Source of the DNA: Aphelocoma coerulescens
Taxonomy: Eukaryota > Chordata > Aves > Passeriformes > Corvidae
Reading direction: 5' to 3'
DNA: 64,000 nt
NCBI RefSeq assembly: GCF_041296385.1
Contig: NW_027184079.1
Location: 1,033,252 to 1,097,251 of the forward strand
A model generated the notes under the pieces. It saw nothing but the letters and a program-made list of their open reading frames with translations. It made no database searches and was not told the DNA's origin. A program made the position numbers and the translations under genes. Of the stretch, positions 8,772-20,401 are shown one piece after another; the stretch's first letter is position 1; each line of letters starts with the position of its first letter.

Positions 8772-9605
8772 ACAGGAGTCCCTGCTCTCCCAGAGCCCTG
8801 TTGATCATCAGAAGCTGCTCGTGGCCGCGGATGCACATGGCCACGAAAGACCTAGAAGTAAAATCTGGAGCAAGGTCGTATGCAAGAAGATTTTCCCAGA
8901 GAAAAGCATCCTAGGAGCAGCAAGTGTCCTGGAGGTGCCAGTTGCCAGTATATGACTCCTAGGATGCTGTGGCGCAGCCAAAGATGAAGAGGCTCAGAGA
9001 GCTGCCAGACACGATCCTCGAGCAGGAAAGGCAGATGTTGGGAGCTCCAGGGAATTCCCTGATGTCAGCAGTGGCGGAGCAGGATGAGGAAGATGTCCAC
9101 GCTTGGGCTACTTGTGGCAAGAGTGTCCAAGGCTCCCAGTGCCTCCGTGGGAGCTGCAGGACTGGTGACGGAGGACAACCATTGGGCAGGACTGGCTGCT
9201 CCCTCAGAGCCGTGGCTCTCAGCAGAACCGTCTCATTGCTGAGGATGCACCTGTCCAGGAAGAGCATTGCAGAGGAGTAGGAGTCCAGCTCATTGCAGTA
9301 AGGGAATGGCTGAGGGATGTTTCCCAGGAGCAACTTTGCTGGAGGTGCCAGTTCCAGTCCGTGGCTCGCAGGATGCTGCAGCACTGCCATAGGAGAAGGG
9401 GTTTTGCATGGTGCTAGAGAAGGTCCTCGAGCAGCAAAGGCAGGTGTTTGCAGCTCCAGGGAATACCCTGACGTCAGCAGTGGAGTAGCAGGATGAGGAA
9501 GATGTCCACGCTTGGGCTACTTGTGGCAAGAGCCTCCATCCCTGCCCTTGCCTGGGTGAGAGTTGCCGGAGCGCAGATGGAGGAAGGCCTTTGGACAGGT
9601 GCAAG
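8772..9605 (+). pseudogene. L-type exon of monomer G (long form)
   Basis: It shares GCGCAGCCAAAGATG with F but reads TILEQERQMLGAPGNSLMSAVAEQ; GTGGCGGAGCAG is diagnostic. The first CRE-like site is mutated (TGATGTCA) and the one in the second sub-copy is intact. The 5' part of the exon has GCTGCTCGTGGCCGCGG. Only HOR 2 (8403-9605) carries this long form intact. Confidence 0.65.
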
Positions 9606-10808
9606 GTAAGAATGATGGATGGTCGGCAGTCGTGGTGTAAACAGAAACATTTCTTGCAATCATCCCTTCTGTTAGAATAGTTTCACTTTCCGGTTTGAAT
9701 AGCGTGAGCCTGGAAAGCCAATAGTCTAAATGTTCAGATGTCTGGTACCCAATAGTAGACATGAACTCATGTCTCTCACAGAAACATCAGGCGTTTTCCT
9801 TAAGCCAAGTGCTGGGAGGGGAATTTCTTCTGCAATACTGCTGTGCTTCTGCTGCTTGTTCCATTTTAGAAAGTTTCCTGCTTTGGCCCTGCCTTGTTTG
9901 AATAGTCCTTTGTCTTCTAACTAGAAGCTCCAGGTTTTCTTCTTACAAGTTGTCTTTGTTTTCTTTGTCCACAGACAGGAGTCCCTGCTCTCCCAGAGCC
10001 ATGTCGATCATCAGAACCTGCTTGTGGCTGAGAATGCAGATGGCCACGAAAGGCCTAGAAGTAAAAACTGGAGCAATGTCGTGTCCAAGAAGATTTTCCC
10101 AGAGAAAAGCATCCTAGGAGCGGCAAGTGTCATGTAGCTGCCAGTTTCCAGTATATGACTCTCAGGATGCTGTGGCGCTGCCAAAGGCGAAGAGGCTCAG
10201 AGAGCTGCCAGACACGATCCTCGAGCAGGAAAGGCAGATTTTAGGAGCTCCAGGGAATTCCCTGACGTCAGCAGTGGAGGAGCAGGATGAGGAAGATGTC
10301 CACGCTTGGGCTACTTGTGGCAAGAGTGTCCGAGGCTCCCAGTGCCTCCGTGAGAGCTGCAGGAGTGGAGTCAGAGGAAGGCCTTTGGACAGGACTGGCT
10401 CCTCCCTCAGAGCCATGGCTCTCAGCAGAACCGTCTCATTGCTGAGGATGCACCTGTCCAGGAAGAGCCTTGCAAAGGAGTAGGAGTCCAGCTCATTGCA
10501 GTAAGGGAATGGCTGAATGATGTTTCCCAGGAGCAACTATGCTGAAGGTTCCAGTTCCAGTCCATGGCTCGCAGGATGCTGCAGCACTGCCATAGGAGAA
10601 GGGGTTTGGCATGATGCTAGAGAAGGTCCTCGAGCAGCAAAGGCAGGTGTTTGCAGCTCCAGGGAATACCCTGACGTCAGCAGTAGAGTAGCAGGATGAG
10701 GAAGATGTCCATGCTTGGGCTACTTGTGGCAAGAGCCTCTATCCCTGCCCTTGCCTGGGTGAGAGTTGCCGGAGCGCAGACGGAGGAAGGCCTTTGGACA
10801 GGTGCAAG
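9606..10808 (+). repeat. Monomer C' (first C of the 10-mer)
   Basis: C-type exon (9975-10808) with CATGTAGCTG and GACTCTCAGG. It has AAGAGGCTC where C has AAGAGGATC or AAGAGCATC, and GTCCGAGGC where C has GTCCAAGGC. Its intron is of the kind following G and has CTTGTTTGAATAG instead of CTTGATTGAATAG. The same combination returns at 30789-31991 in HOR 4. Confidence 0.75.
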
Positions 10809-12011
10809 GTAAGAATGATGCATGGTCGGCAGTCGTGGTGTAAACAGAAACATTTCTTGCAATCATCCTTACTGTTAGAGTAGTTTCACTTTCCGGTTTG
10901 AATAGCGTGAGCCTGGAAAGCCAATAGTCTAAATGTTCAGATGTCTGGTACCCAATAGTAGACATGAACTCATGTCTCTCACAGAAACATCAGGCGTTTT
11001 CCTTAAGCCAAGTGCTGGGAGGGGAATTTCTTCTGCAATACTGCTGTGCTTCTGCTGCTTGTTCCATTTTAGAAAGTTTCCTCCCTTGGCTCTGCCTTGA
11101 TTGAATAGTCCTTTCTCTTCTAACTAGAAGCTCCAGGTTTTCTTCTTACAAGTTGTCTTTGTTTTCTTTGTCCACAGACAGGAGTCCCTGCTCTCCCAGA
11201 GCCATGTCGATCATCAGAAGCTGCTTGTGGCTGCGGATGCACATGGCCACGAAAGACCTAGAAGTAAAATCTGGAGCAAGGTCGTATGCAAGAAGATTTT
11301 CCCAGAGAAAAGCATCCTAGGAGCAGCAAGTGTCCTGGAGGTGCCAGTTGCCAGTATATGACTCCTAGGATGCTGTGGCGCAGCCAAAGATGAAGAGGCT
11401 CAGAGAGCTGCCAGACATGATCCTCCAGCAGCAAAGGCAGGTGTTTGCAGCTCCAGGGAATTCCCTGACGTCAGCAGTGGAGGAGCAGGATGAGGAAGAT
11501 GTCCACGCTTGGGCTACTTGTGGCAAGAGTGTCCGAGGCTCCCAGTGCCTCCGTGGGAGCTGCGGGACTGGAGACGGAGGAAGGCCTTTTGGCAGGACTG
11601 GCTGCTCCCTCAGAGCCGCGGCTCTCAGCAGAACCGTCTCGTTGCTGAGGATGCACCTGTCCAGGAAGAGCATTGCAGAGGAGTAGGAGTCCAGCTCATT
11701 GCAGTAAGGGAATGGCTGAGGGATGTTTCCCAGGAGCAACTTTGCTGGAGGTGCCAGTTCCAGTCCGTGAGTCGCAGGATGCTGCAGCGCTGCCATAGGA
11801 GAAGGCATTTGGCATGGTGCTAGAGAAGATCCTTGAGCAGCAAAGGCAAGTGTTTGCAGCTCCAGGGAATTCCTAGATGTCAGCAGTGGAAGATCAGGAT
11901 GAGGAAGATGTCCGCGCTTGGGCTACTTGTGGCACGAGCCTCCATCCCTGCCCGACCCTGGGTGAGAGTTGCCAGAGCGCAGATGGAGGAAGGCCTTTGG
12001 ACAGGTGCAAG
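10809..12011 (+). repeat. Monomer F' (F exon behind a type I-C intron)
   Basis: The exon (11178-12011) is F-like but the intron is I-C (369 bp) rather than I-B, giving 1203 instead of 1204. It therefore follows an L exon (C') rather than an S exon (E). In HOR 3 the F' at 20402-21604 is in the same position after G''. The join suggests exchange within the intron or at its edges. Confidence 0.75.
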
Positions 12012-12380
12012 GTAAGAATGATGGATGGTCGGCAGTTGTGGTGTAAACAGAAACATTTCTTGCAATCATCCCTTCTGTTAGAATAGTTTCACTTTCCGGT
12101 TTGAATAGCGTGAGCCTGGAGCGCCAATACTCTAAATGTTCAGACGTCTGCTCCCCAATAGTAGACATGAACTCAAGTCTCTCATAGCAACATCAGGCTT
12201 TTTCATTAAGCCAAGTGCTGGGAGGGGAATTTCTTCTGCAAAACTGCTCTGCTTCTTCTGCTTGTTCCATTTTAGAAAGTTTCCTGCTTTGGCCCTGCCT
12301 TGATTGAATAGTCCTTTCTCTTCTATCTAGAAGCTCCAGGTTTTCTTCTTACAAGTTGTCTTTGTTTTCTTTGTCCACAG

Positions 12381-12805
12381 ACAGGAGTCCCTGCTCTCCC
12401 AGAGCCCTGTTGATCATCAGAAGCTGCTCGTGGCCGCGGATGCACATGGCCACGAAAGACCTAGAAGTAAAATCTGGAGCAAGGTCGTATGCAAGAAGAT
12501 TTTCCCAGAGAAAAGCATCCTAGGAGCAGCAAGTGTCCTGGAGGTGCCAGTTGCCAGTATATGACTCCTAGGATGCTGTGGCGCAGCCAAAGATGAAGAG
12601 GCTCAGAGAGCTGCCAGACACGATCCTCGAGCAGGAAAGGCAGATGTTGGGAGCTCCAGGGAATTCCCTGATGTCAGCAGTGGCGGAGCAGGATGAGGAA
12701 GATGTCCACGCTTGGGCTACTTGTGGCAAGAGCCTCCATCCTTGCCCTTGCCTGGGTGAGAGTTGCCGGAGCTCAGACGGAGGAAGGCCTTTGGACAGGT
12801 GCAAG
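12381..12805 (+). pseudogene. S-type exon of monomer G' (short form of G)
   Basis: Identical markers to G up to the acidic stretch (MKRLRELPDTILEQERQ, SAVAEQDEEDVHAW). It then continues CGKSLHPCPCLGESC, the end normally found at the tail of the second sub-copy of L exons, and finishes at the donor. The breakpoint lies in the shared GGGCTACTTGTGGCAAGAG stretch. Recombination between the two sub-copies of an L exon would produce precisely this. Further copies are at 21974-22398, 29161-29585 and 37551-37975. Confidence 0.65.
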
Positions 12806-15800
12806 GTAAGAATGATGCATGGTCGGCAGTCGTGGTGTAAACAGAAACATTTCTTGCAATCATCCCTACTGTTAGAGTAGTTTCACTTTCCGGTTTGAAT
12901 AGCGTGAGCCTGGAAAGCCAATAGTCTAAATGTTCAGATGTCTGGTACCCAATAGTAGACATGAACTCAAGTCTCTCATAGAAACATCAGGCTTTTTCCT
13001 TAAGCCAAGTGCTGGGAGGGGAATTTCTTCTGCAAAAGTACTGTGCTTCTGCTGCTTGTTCCATTTTAGAAAGTTTCCTCCCTTGGCCCTGCCTTGATTG
13101 AATAGTCCTTTTTTTTCTAACTAGAAGCTCCAGGTTTTCTTCTTACAAGTTGTCTTTGTTTTCTTTGTCCACAGACAGGAGTCCCTGTTTTCCCAGAGCC
13201 ATGTCGATCATCAGAAGCTGCTTGTGGCTGCGGATGCAGATGGCCACGAAAGGCCTAGAAGTAAAAACTGGAGCAATGTCGTGTCCAAGAAGATTTTCCC
13301 AGAGAAAAGCATCCTAGGAGCGGCAAGTGTCATGTAGCTGCCAGTTTCCAGTATATGACTCTCAGGATGCTGTGGCGCTGCCAAAGGCGAAGAGCATCAG
13401 AGAGCTGCCAGACACGATCCTCGAGCAGGAAAGGCAGATTTTAGGAGCTCCAGGGAATTCCCTGACGTCAGCAGTGGAGGAGCAGGATGAGGAAGATGTC
13501 CACGCTTGGGCTACTTGTGGCAAGAGTGTCCAAGGCTCCCAGTGCCTCCGTGAGAGCTGCAGGAGTGGAGTCAGAGGAAGGCCTTTGGACAGGACTGGCT
13601 CCTCCCTCAGAGCCATGGCTCTCAGCAGAACCGTCTCATTGCTGAGGATGCACCTGTCCAGGAAGAGCCTTGCAAAGGAGTAGGAGTCCAGCTCATTGCA
13701 GTAAGGGAATGGCTGAATGATGTTTCCCAGGAGCAACTATGCTGAAGGTGCCAGTTCCAGTCCATGGCTCGCAGGATGCTGCAGCACTGCCATAGGAGAA
13801 GGGGTTTGGCATGATGCTAGAGAAGGTCCTCGAGCAGCAAAGGCAGGTGTTTGCAGCTCCAGGGAATACCCTGACGTCAGCAGTAGAGTAGCAGGATGAG
13901 GAAGATGTCCATGCTTGGGCTACTTGTGGCAAGAGCCTCTATCCCTGCCCTTGCCTGGGTGAGAGTTGCCGGAGCGCAGACGGAGGAAGGCCTTTGGACA
14001 GGTGCAAGGTAAGAATGATGCATGGTCGGCAGTCGTGGTGTAAACAGAAACATTTCTTGCAATCATCCTTACTGTTAGAGTAGTTTCACTTTCCGGTTTG
14101 AATAGCGTGAGCCTGGAAAGCCAATAGTCTAAATGTTCAGATGTCTGGTACCCAATAGTAGACATGAACTCATGTCTCTCACAGAAACATCAGGCGTTTT
14201 CCTTAAGCCAAGTGCTGGGAGGGGAATTTCTTCTGCAATACTGCTGTGCTTCTGCTGCTTGTTCCATTTTAGAAAGTTTCCTCCCTTGGCTCTGCCTTGA
14301 TTGAATAGTCCTTTCTCTTCTAACTAGAAGCTCCAGGTTTTCTTCTTACAAGTTGTCTTTGTTTTCTTTGTCCACAGACAGGAGTCCCTGCTCTCCCAGA
14401 GCCATGTCGATCATCAGAAGCTGCTTGTGGCTGCGGATGCAGATGGCCACAAAAGGCCTAGAAGTAAAATCTGCAGCAAGGTTGTGTGCAAGAAGATTTT
14501 CCCAGAGAAAAGCATCCTAGGAGCAGCAAGTGTCCTGGAGGTGCCAGTTGCCAGTATATGACTCCTAGGATGCTGTTGCGCTTCCAAAGTGTAAGAGGCT
14601 CAGAGAGCTGCCAGACACGATCCTCGAGCAGGAAAGGCAGATGTTGGGAGCTCCAGGGAATTCCCTGATGTCAGCAGTGGAGGAGCAGGATGAGGAAGAT
14701 CTCGACGCTTGGGCTACTTGTGGCAAGAGTGTCCAGGGCTCCCAGTGCCTCCGTGGGAGCTGCAGGACTGGTGACGGAGGAAGGCCTTTGGGCAGGACTG
14801 GCTGCTCCCTCAGAGCCGTGGCTCTCAGCAGAACCGTCTCATTGCTGAGGATGCACCTATCCAGGAAGAGCCTTGCAAAGGTGTAGGAGTCCAGCTCATT
14901 GCAGTAAGGGAATGGCTGAAGGATGTTTCCCAGGAGCAACTATGCTGAAGGTGCCAGTTCCAGTCCATGGCTCGCAGGATGCTGCAGCACTGCCATAGGA
15001 GAAGGCATTTGGCATGGTGCTAGAGAAGATCCTCGAGCAGCAAAGGCAAGTGTTTGCAGCTCCAGGGAATTCCTAGATGTCAGCAGTGGAAGATCAGGAT
15101 GAGGAATATCTCCAGGCTTGGGCTACTTGTGGCAAGAGCCTCCATCCCTGCCCGAGCTTGGGTGAGAGTTGCCAGAGCGCAGACGGAGGAAGGCCTTTGG
15201 ACAGGTGCAAGGTAAGAATGATGCATGGTCGGCAGTCGTGGTGTGAGCAGAAACATTTCTTGCAATCGCCTCTAGCTTTTAGAGTAGTTTCACTTTCCGG
15301 TTTGAATAGTGTGAGCCTGGAAAGCCAATAGTCTAAATGTTCAGATGTCTGGTACCCAATAGTAGACATGAACTCAAGTCTCTCATAGAAACATCAGGCT
15401 TTTTCCTTAAGCCAAGTGCTGGGAGGGGAATTTCTTCTGCAAAACTGCTCTGCTTCTGCTGCTTGTTCCATTTTAGAAAGTTTCCTGCTTTGGCCCTGCC
15501 TTGATTGAATAGTCCTTTGTCTTCTAACTAGAAGCTCCAGGTTTTCTTCTTACAAGTTGTCTTTGTTTTCTTTGTCCACAGACAGGAGTCCCTGCTCTCC
15601 CAGAGCCCTGTTGATCATCAGAACCTGCTTGTGGCTGAGGATGCAGATGGCCACGAAAGGCCTAGAAGTAAAATCGGCAGCAAGGTCGTGTGCAAGAAGA
15701 TTTTCCCAGAGAAAAGCATCCTAGGAGCAGCAAGTGTCCTGGAGGTGCCAGTTGCCAGTATATGACTCCTAGGATGCTGTGGCGCTGCCAAAGGTGAAGA

Positions 15801-16006
15801 GGCTCAGAGAGCTGCCAGACATGATCCTCCAGCTGGAAAGGCAGATGTTTGGAGCTCCAGGGAATTCCCTGACGTCAGCAGTGGAGGAGCAGGATGAGGA
15901 AGATGTCCACGCTTGGGCTACTTGTGGCAAGAGTGTCCAAGGCTCCCAGTGCCTCCGTGAGAGCGGCAGGACTGGAGACGGAGGAAGGCCTTTGGACAGG
16001 TGCAAG

Positions 16007-17200
16007 GTAAGAATGATGCATGGTCCCCAGTTGTGGTGAATACAGAAACATTTCTTCGAAGCATCTCTAGCTTTTGAAATAGTTTGACATTCCGGTTTGA
16101 ATTGCGTGAGCCTGGAAAGCCAGTAGTCTAAATGTTCAGATGTCTGCTATCCAATAGTAGACATGAACTCAAGTCTCTCATAGAAACATCAGGCTTTTTC
16201 CTTAAGCCAAGTGCGGGGAGGGGAATTTCTTCTGCAAAACTACTGTGCTTCTGCTGCTTGTTCCATTTTAGAAAGTTTCCTGCTTTGGCCCTGCCTTGAT
16301 TGAATTGTCCTTTCTCTTCTAACTAGAAGCTCCAGGTTTTAATCTTACAAGTTGTCTTTGTTTTCTTTGTCCACAGACAGGAGTCCCTGCTCTCCTAGAG
16401 CCATGTCGATCATCAGAAGCTTCTTGTGGCTGAGAATGCAGATGGCCTAGGAGTAAAAACTGGAGCAAGGACGTGTGCAAGAAGTTTTTCCTAGAGGAAA
16501 GCATCCTAGGAGCAGCAAGTGTCCTGGAGGTGCCAGTTGCCAGTATATGACTCCTAGGATGCTCTGGCGCTGCCAAAGGCAAAGAGGCTCAGAGATCTGC
16601 CAGACACGATCCTCCAGCAGGAAAGGCAGATGTTGGGAGCACCAGGGAATTCCCTGACGTCAGCAGTGGAGGAGCAGGATGAGGAAGATGTCCACGCTTG
16701 GGCTACTTGTGGCAAGAGTGTCCAAGGCTCCCAGTGCCTCCGTGGGAGCTGCAGGACTGGTGACAGAGGACAACCATTGGGCAGGACTGGCTGCTTCCTC
16801 AGAGCTGTGGCTCTCAGCAGAACTGTCTCATTGCTGAGGATGCACCTGTCCAGGAAGAGCATTGCAGAGGAGTAGGAGTCCAGCTCATTGCAGTAAGGGA
16901 ATGGCTGAGGGATGTTTCCCAGGAGCAACTTTGCTGGAGGTGCCAGTTCCAGTCCGTGGCTCGCAGGATGCTGCAGCACTGCCATAGGAGAAGGGGTTTT
17001 GCATGGTGCTAGAGAAGATCCTCGAGCAGCAAAGGCAGGTGTTTGCAGCTCCAGGGAATACCCTGACGTCAGCAGTGGAGTAGCAGGATGAGGAAGATGT
17101 CCACGCTTGGGCTACTTGTGGCAAGAGCCTCCATCCCTGCCCTTGCCTGAGTGAGAGTTGCTGGAGCGCAGATGGAGGAAGGCCTTTGGACAGGTGCAAG
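16007..17200 (+). repeat. Monomer B of HOR 3 with private nonsense change
   Basis: B with the 10-bp deletion. C-to-T at 16396 turns CTCTCCCAGAG into CTCTCCTAGAG and creates TAG at 16396-16398 in the ORF1 frame, seven codons into the exon. No other monomer shows it. It fits neutral decay. Confidence 0.75.
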
Positions 17201-19198
17201 GTAAGAATGATGCATGGTCGGCAGTCGTGGTGTAAACAGAAACATTTCTTGCAATCATCCTTACTGTTAGAGTAGTTTCACTTTCAGGTTTGAATAGCGT
17301 GAGCCTGGAAAGCCAATAGTCTAAATGTTCAGATGTCTGGTACCCAGTAGTAGACATGAACTCAAGTCTCTCATAGAAACATGAGGTTTTTTCCTTAAGC
17401 CAAGTGCTGGGAAGGGAATTTCTTCTGCAAAAGTACTGTGCTTCTGCTGCTTGTTCCATTTTAGAAAGTTTCCTCCCTTGGCCCTGCCTTGATTGAATAG
17501 TCCTTTGTCTTCTATCTAGAAGCTCCAGGTTTTCTTCTTACAAGTTGTCTTTGTTTTCTTTGTCCACAGACAGGAGTCCCTGCTCTCCCAGAGCCCTGTT
17601 GATCATCAGAACCTGCTTGTGGCTGAGAATGCAGATAGCCACGAAAGGCCTAGAAGTAAAAACTGGAGCAAGGTTGTATGCAAGAAGATTTTCCCAGAGA
17701 AAAGCATCCTAGGAGCAGCAAGTGTCCTGGAGGTGCCAGTTGCCAGTATATGACTCCTAGGATGCTGTGGCGCTGCCAAAGTTGAAGAGGCTCAGAGAGC
17801 TGCCAGACATGATCCTCCAGCTGGAAAGGCAGATGTTGGGAGCTCCAGGGAATTCCTTGACGTCAGCAGTGGAGGAGCAGGATGAGGAAGATGTCCCCGC
17901 TTGGGCTACTTGTGGCAAGAGTGTCCGAGGCTCCCAGTGCCTCCGTGAGAGCGGCAGGACTGGAGACGGAGGAAGGCCTTTGGACAGGTGCAAGGTAAGA
18001 ATGATGCATGGTCCCCAGTTGTGGTGAGTACAGAAACATTTCTTCCAAGCATCTCTAGCTTTTGAAATAGTTTGACATTCCGGTTTGAATTGCGTGAGCC
18101 TGGAAAGCCAGTAGTCTAAATGTTCAGATGTCTGCTATCCAATAGTAGACATGAACTCAAGTCTCTCATAGAAACATCAGACTTTTTCCTTAAGCCAAGT
18201 GCTGGGAGGGGAATTTCTTCTGCAAAACTACTGTGCTTCTGCTGCTTGTTCCATTTTAGAAAGTTTCCTGCTTTGGCCCTGCCTTGATTGAATAGTCCTT
18301 TCTCTTCTAACTAGAAGCTCCAGGTTTTCTTCTTACAAGTTGTCTTTGTTTTCTTTGTCCACAGACAGGAGTCCCTGCTCTCCCAGAGCCATGTCGATCA
18401 TCAGAAGCTGCTTGTGGCTGCGGATGCACATGGCCACGAAAGACCTAGAAGTAAAATCTGGAGCAAGGTCGTATGCAAGAAGATTTTCCCAGAGAAAAGC
18501 ATCCTAGGAGCAGCAAGTGTCCTGGAGGTGCCAGTTGCCAGTATATGACTCCTAGGATGCTGTGGCGCAGCCAAAGATGAAGAGGCTCAGAGAGCTGCCA
18601 GACATGATCCTCCAGCAGCAAAGGCAGGTGTTTGCAGCTCCAGGGAATTCCCTGACGTCAGCAGTGGAGGAGCAGGATGAGGAAGATGTCCACGCTTGGG
18701 CTACTTGTGGCAAGAGTGTCCAAGGCTCCCAGTGCCTCCGTGGGAGCTGCGGGACTGGAGACGGAGGAAGGCCTTTTGGCAGGACTGGCTGCTCCCTCAG
18801 AGCCGCGGCTCTCAGCAGAACCGTCTCGTTGCTGAGGATGCACCTGTCCAGGAAGAGCATTGCAGAGGAGTAGGAGTCCAGCTCATTGCAGTAAGGGAAT
18901 GGCTGAGGGATGTTTCCCAGGAGCAACTTTGCTGGAGGTGCCAGTTCCAGTCCGTGAGTCGCAGGATGCTGCAGCGCTGCCATAGGAGAAGGCATTTGGC
19001 ATGGTGCTAGAGAAGATCCTTGAGCAGCAAAGGCAAGTGTTTGCAGCTCCAGGGAATTCCTAGATGTCAGCAGTGGAAGATCAGGATGAGGAAGATGTCC
19101 GCGCTTGGGCTACTTGTGGCACGAGCCTCCATCCCTGCCCGACCCTGGGTGAGAGTTGCCAGAGCGCAGATGGAGGAAGGCCTTTGGACAGGTGCAAG

Positions 19199-20401
19199 GT
19201 AAGAATGATGGATGGTCGGCAGTTGTGGTGTAAACAGAAACATTTCTTGCAATCATCCCTTCTGTTAGAATAGTTTCACTTTCCGGTTTGAATAGCGTGA
19301 GCCTGGAGCGCCAATACTCTAAATGTTCAGACGTCTGCTCCCCAATAGTAGACATGAACTCAAGTCTCTCATAGAAACATCAGGCTTTTTCATTAAGCCA
19401 AGTGCTGGGAGGGGAATTTCTTCTGCAAAACTGCTCTGCTTCTTCTGCTTGTTCCATTTTAGAAAGTTTCCTGCTTTGGCCCTGCCTTGATTGAATAGTC
19501 CTTTCTCTTCTATCTAGAAGCTCCAGGTTTTCTTCTTACAAGTTGTCTTTGTTTTCTTTGTCCACAGACAGGAGTCCCTGCTCTCCCAGAGCCCTGTTGA
19601 TCATCAGAAGCTGCTCGTGGCCGCGGATGCACATGGCCACGAAAGACCTAGAAGTAAAATCTGGAGCAAGGTCGTATGCAAGAAGATTTTCCCAGAGAAA
19701 AGCATCCTAGGAGCAGCAAGTGTCCTGGAGGTGCCAGTTGCCAGTATATGACTCCTAGGATGCTGTGGCGCAGCCAAAGATGAAGAGGCTCAGAGAGCTG
19801 CCAGACACGATCCTCGAGCAGGAAAGGCAGATGTTGGGAGCTCCAGGGAATTCCCTGATGTCAGCAGTGGCGGAGCAGGATGAGGAAGATCTCGACGCTT
19901 GGGCTACTTGTGGCAAGAGTGTCCAAGGCTCCCAGTGCCTCCGTGGGAGCTGCAGGACTGGTGACGGAGGACAACCATTGGGCAGGACTGGCTGCTCCCT
20001 CAGAGCCGTGGCTCTCAGCAGAACCGTCTCATTGCTGAGGATGCACCTGTCCAGGAAGAGCATTGCAGAGGAGTAGGAGTCCAGCTCATTGCAGTAAGGG
20101 AATGGCTGAGGGATGTTTCCCAGGAGCAACTTTGCTGGAGGTGCCAGTTCCAGTCCGTGGCTCGCAGGATGCTGCAGCACTGCCATAGGAGAAGGGGTTT
20201 TGCATGGTGCTAGAGAAGGTCCTCGAGCAGCAAAGGCAGGTGTTTGCAGCTCCAGGGAATACCCTGACGTCAGCAGTAGAGTAGCAGGATGAGGAAGATG
20301 TCCATGCTTGGGCTACTTGTGGCAAGAGCCTCTATCCCTGCCCTTGCCTGAGTGAGAGTTGCCGGAGCGCAGACGGAGGAAGGCCTTTGGACAGGTGCAA
20401 G
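19199..20401 (+). repeat. Monomer G'': mosaic of G, D and C
   Basis: The exon starts as G (AQPKMK, GTGGCGGAGCAG), then carries the D marker GATCTCGACGCTT at about 19889-19900. Its second sub-copy ends with the C markers AGTAGAGTAG, GATGTCCATGC and CCTCTATCCC. Three sources in 1.2 kb indicate gene conversion or repeated crossovers among types. Confidence 0.75.

Larger units (their letters stand above)
4406..15211 (+). repeat. HOR 2: 10-mer A-B'-E-F-G-C'-F'-G'-C-D (10806 bp)
   Basis: Monomer starts are A 4406, B' 5201, E 6405, F 7199, G 8403, C' 9606, F' 10809, G' 12012, C 12806 and D 14009. Exon-like parts start at 4776, 5571, 6774, 7569, 8772, 9975, 11178, 12381, 13175 and 14378. It is the longest HOR in the window. 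The order F-G-C' followed by F'-G'-C is a tandem trimer duplication, in which the first G is long (1203) and the second is short (794). It is also the only HOR whose B monomer lacks the 10-bp deletion. Confidence 0.95.

Noticed and set aside
13105..13116. T8 run before CTAAC as a separate microsatellite
   Set aside because: It is a short substitution/slippage variant tied to introns after G' exons, not an independent repeat.
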